Translations under genes and position numbers: made by a program
From: Candidatus Zixiibacteriota bacterium
GTDB lineage: Bacteria > Zixibacteria > MSB-5A5 > GN15 > PGXB01
Direction of reading: 5' to 3'
DNA length: 9,437 nucleotides
Assembly: GCA_026397495.1 (NCBI GenBank)
Contig: JAPLUS010000115.1
Span: forward strand, 1 to 9,437
Notes under the pieces: generated by a model
What the model saw: only the letters and a program-made list of their open reading frames with translations
The model's database searches: none
What the model was told of the DNA's origin: nothing
Part shown: positions 7,752-9,437 of the stretch, in pieces
Layout: the number at the start of each line of letters is the position of its first letter
Numbering within the stretch: position 1 is the first letter of the stretch

Positions 7752-7768
7752 TTGGCATACAATTTGAT
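7752..7768 (+). promoter_or_regulatory. Sigma-54-like -24/-12 motif (weak candidate)
   Basis: TTGGCA (7752-7757) and TTGAT (7764-7768) match the -24/-12 layout TTGGCACG-N4-TTGCT, with the correct 12-base distance between the GG and the downstream G. The -12 element has GA in place of GC, a serious mismatch. No gene follows on the + strand; only the hairpin at 7901-7939 lies downstream. Probably chance, recorded because spacing and -24 element are good. Confidence 0.2.
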
Positions 7769-7900
7769 GCTTTCTCTTATGTCGGGAATATATATCCTTG
7801 AAACTTATGGAGGATTGACCCGCAGTCTGTCGAATGGAAGAAATATCGACGATGTAAACCAATGTCAATAGATTATATCGTCTGATATCTCGAACAAAAA

Positions 7901-7939
7901 GATAAGGGTTCCTAAACCTGGATGCCGGGAACCCTTATC
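7901..7939. terminator. Intrinsic terminator after the PP-loop gene
   Basis: A perfect 12-bp stem GATAAGGGTTCC (7901-7912) / GGAACCCTTATC (7928-7939) with a 15-base loop, directly after the TAA stop of the - strand gene. The A-run at 7896-7900 supplies a U tract for - strand transcripts. On the + strand a T-rich stretch also follows, so it could act both ways. Confidence 0.88.
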
Positions 7940-8956
7940 TTATTTTATCAGGTATTTTTCGGCTTCGTCAGGAGTGGCCGGTCGAACCTTTATACATTTT
8001 GTGGTATCCTGATGGGTGCAAGTAATCTCAACCTGAGAAATATATTTCAGATCACAATAGCGGGCCGTGATGGTCGCTCCTCTATTAATATTTTCTTCGC
8101 TTGGATTTCCAATCAGAAGGGCGACCGGGGAACCGGTGTTAAGAGCTTCCAGAGATAAATAACCGGTCTTTAAGTATTTCATAATTTTTTCATTGTCGTT
8201 CTCATCCCGGCCCACGATAAGTTTGGTTTGGGGATCAAGCCGAAAATGTCTTCCTACCCGTAGAAGCTCAATGTCGCCGGGATGAATAATATCGGCATGG
8301 GTCAGCAAATCCCGCAAGCGGTTGGAATAACCTATGGTAGTCAATAAGCATCCGCCGGCCGGTGACGGGAAATCATTCAAACCGAATTCCTTAGCCAGTT
8401 CCAGTTGGCGTTTGCGTGATCTCCCCGAGATTCGCTCCATAAGCTCTCTGTTAAGCAAGCCGTTTTTCTCCGGTATCGTCTCGTCCAAAAGCTTTGCCGA
8501 AAGAGGGCGCACCAGATACCCCTTAAGCCCGCTTTCCCGCTCGATAAGGTTCAGGCTGGGGCGGAACTGGGACTTGGGACGCTGCCCGATAACTTCACCG
8601 GTGATAATGAAATCCGCCCCTATCAAATCCATATAAATTTTGGCTTCCTGGAGCATCAGAATGCGGCAATCGATACAAGGGTTCATATTCTTCCCATATC
8701 CGAATCGGGGTGCTGTGACGATATCAATAAACTTCCCGCCAAGATGAACTAATTTGACATTGAATCCAAATTTTTGGGCCACCGGATAAGGATCGGAGCC
8801 GCAGCCTGATCGATCCGCAATATCACATCCAAAGGGGGTCAAAAAAGTAAGCGCTGTAACCTCAATATTCTGTCTTAATACAAGAATAATAGCTAAGGTG
8901 GAATCAAGCCCTCCCGAAAAAAGCGCAATGGCATGTCCGGATTTTGATTTGTTCAT
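7940..8956 (-). CDS. PP-loop ATPase, ThiI/MnmA-like tRNA thiolation protein
   Basis: Probably activates a tRNA uridine by adenylation and inserts sulfur; the exact position is unknown. The ATP-binding PP-loop SGGLDST is at the N-terminus (residues 14-20 from this start). Downstream are MNPCIDC (91-97), TGEVIGQRP (119-127) and FPSPAGGCLL (196-205), typical of a bacterial family usually labelled ThiI-like. It lacks the N-terminal THUMP and C-terminal rhodanese domains of E. coli ThiI. The last ~95 residues, beginning near VGRDENDNE, resemble a small RNA-binding-type tail. CxxC (C94, C97) plus C203 recalls the Fe-S-binding cysteines of TtuA and archaeal ThiI. I chose ATG 8956 because GGAG lies three bases upstream and the PP-loop is then near the N-terminus. 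An upstream in-frame ATG at 8983 has no ribosome site but remains possible. Confidence 0.85.
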   Translation of the reverse strand: MNKSKSGHAIALFSGGLDSTLAIILVLRQNIEVTALTFLTPFGCDIADRSGCGSDPYPVAQKFGFNVKLVHLGGKFIDIVTAPRFGYGKNMNPCIDCRILMLQEAKIYMDLIGADFIITGEVIGQRPKSQFRPSLNLIERESGLKGYLVRPLSAKLLDETIPEKNGLLNRELMERISGRSRKRQLELAKEFGLNDFPSPAGGCLLTTIGYSNRLRDLLTHADIIHPGDIELLRVGRHFRLDPQTKLIVGRDENDNEKIMKYLKTGYLSLEALNTGSPVALLIGNPSEENINRGATITARYCDLKYISQVEITCTHQDTTKCIKVRPATPDEAEKYLIK

Positions 8957-9063
8957 TATCTCCATCGTAGGTTTGCCGCCCATATAATAATGAACCGGGT
9001 GAAAAGAATCTAAGATATTCTTTGATTAATATAATTGGCCGATTGATACTAAGAAAAGATGCC

Positions 9064-9092
9064 TTGACAATCAGGCGTATGAGGTCTAAAAT
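9064..9092 (+). promoter_or_regulatory. Strong sigma-70-type promoter for the mlaE-like gene
   Basis: A -35 box TTGACA (9064-9069, perfect), a 17-base spacer and a -10 box TAAAAT (9087-9092, five of six). Transcription would start near 9099, giving a leader of about 20 bases that includes AAGGA (9104-9108) before the ATG at 9118. Confidence 0.8.
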
Positions 9093-9117
9093 AAGGCTAC
9101 TTTAAGGATTTGACAAT

Positions 9118-9437
9118 ATGGCCATGGTAAGATTCATACTGAATTGGATAAAACGCTTTGCCTATGAATCTCAGGGGCTTTTCTTTTTCTCCTTGAAAAT
9201 GCTGGCTTCGCTGGTAGGGCGTCCCATATATGTCGCTGAGACCTTTGAACAAATGTATTTAATCGGTGTTGGCTCGCTTTTCTTGGTTGTTTTGACCGGT
9301 ATCTCGGCCGGTCAGGGGATGGCCCTGCAGTTTTCCAATGAGTTGGCCGAATTTGGCAGCAAAGCTTATTTAGGACGGATAATGGCTATTGCCATCATCC
9401 GCGAGCTGGGGCCGATTCTTACCGCGCTGATGGTGGC
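9118..9437 (+). CDS. mlaE: MlaE/YrbE-family lipid ABC transporter permease (5' part)
   Basis: The first 106 codons of a membrane permease cut by the right edge. MlaE permeases work with an ATPase (MlaF) and an MCE protein (MlaD) to move phospholipids between inner and outer membranes. An amphipathic N-terminal region is followed by a hydrophobic helix near residues 51-67 (LIGVGSLFLVVLTGISAG). The family signature IIRELGPILTALMVA then runs into the edge. The ATG at 9118 has AAGGA nine bases upstream; a second ATG at 9124 is a lesser alternative. It is transcribed divergently from the PP-loop gene, with a promoter at 9064-9092. The mlaF and mlaD partners would be expected just beyond the window. 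Presence of this gene supports an outer membrane. Confidence 0.9.
   Translation, partial: MAMVRFILNWIKRFAYESQGLFFFSLKMLASLVGRPIYVAETFEQMYLIGVGSLFLVVLTGISAGQGMALQFSNELAEFGSKAYLGRIMAIAIIRELGPILTALMV

Larger units (their letters stand above)
7367..7900. other. Intergenic region without a supported gene
   Basis: About 530 bases between the OPT promoter and the terminator of the PP-loop gene, with stops in all frames and no convincing coding frame. Items visible: an inverted repeat CGATGA/TCATCG at 7417-7440; a Shine-Dalgarno-like AAAAGGA (7492-7498) followed by three ATG codons and a G11 run (7519-7529); a weak CCCT/AGGG hairpin followed by T6 (7562-7580); a near-palindrome ATAATGT-A-ACATAAT around 7714-7728; and a sigma-54-like motif at 7752-7768. 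It could be plain spacer, a decayed gene, or hold a small RNA. I cannot tell which. Confidence 0.55.

Noticed and set aside
7922..8158. A + strand 78-codon frame across the terminator and 3' end of the PP-loop gene
   Set aside because: It begins inside a terminator stem and is antisense to conserved coding sequence, so it is a shadow frame.
9007..9035. TATAAT at 9030-9035 as a + strand promoter for the mlaE-like gene
   Set aside because: No acceptable -35 box at 16-18 bases, whereas TTGACA-17-TAAAAT at 9064-9092 is much better and closer to the gene.

Overview
This is chromosomal DNA from a Gram-negative bacterium with mid-range GC. The start of an MlaE-type lipid-transport permease at the right edge implies an outer membrane. 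The genes are mostly housekeeping in kind and their combination does not match the usual proteobacterial order. A lineage in the FCB/delta-proteobacterial neighbourhood, such as Zixibacteria, is possible, but that is a weak guess from style rather than from a marker gene. There are no tRNA or rRNA genes, no CRISPR array and no recognisable insertion sequence.

Left block (1-5126, all + strand). The window opens in the last 51 codons of a gene whose end resembles the CoaBC C-terminus. Its TGA overlaps the ATG of a full-length bifunctional (p)ppGpp synthetase/hydrolase (Rel). After a 254-base gap comes a tight three-gene cluster: a ComF-family phosphoribosyltransferase, a XerC/D tyrosine recombinase (10-base gap), and a pseudoreceiver-GGDDF protein whose ATG overlaps the recombinase stop (TAATG). 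A strong hairpin at 5130-5163, with A and T flanks, closes this cluster and probably also serves the convergent gene.

Middle (5191-7296, - strand). A 701-residue OPT-family peptide transporter with a clear sigma-70-type promoter (7338-7366).

Non-coding stretch (7297-7900). About 600 bases without a supported gene. It contains a run of eleven G residues just after a Shine-Dalgarno-like sequence and three tandem ATG codons, a weak hairpin followed by six T, and a sigma-54-like motif. None of these is secure.

Right block. A PP-loop tRNA-thiolation-type protein (- strand, 7940-8956) with its own 12-bp terminator stem, then, divergently, the 5' end of an mlaE-like permease (9118 to the edge) behind a very good promoter (TTGACA-17-TAAAAT).

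Themes: nucleotide second messengers (ppGpp from Rel, probably c-di-GMP from the GGDDF protein), DNA recombination (Xer, perhaps ComF), peptide uptake, tRNA thiolation and envelope lipid transport. I see no convincing new multi-gene system. The points most worth a second look are the Xer/GGDDF translational coupling, the altered RxKD-equivalent motif in Rel, the Fe-S-like cysteine pattern in the PP-loop protein, and the G11 tract.
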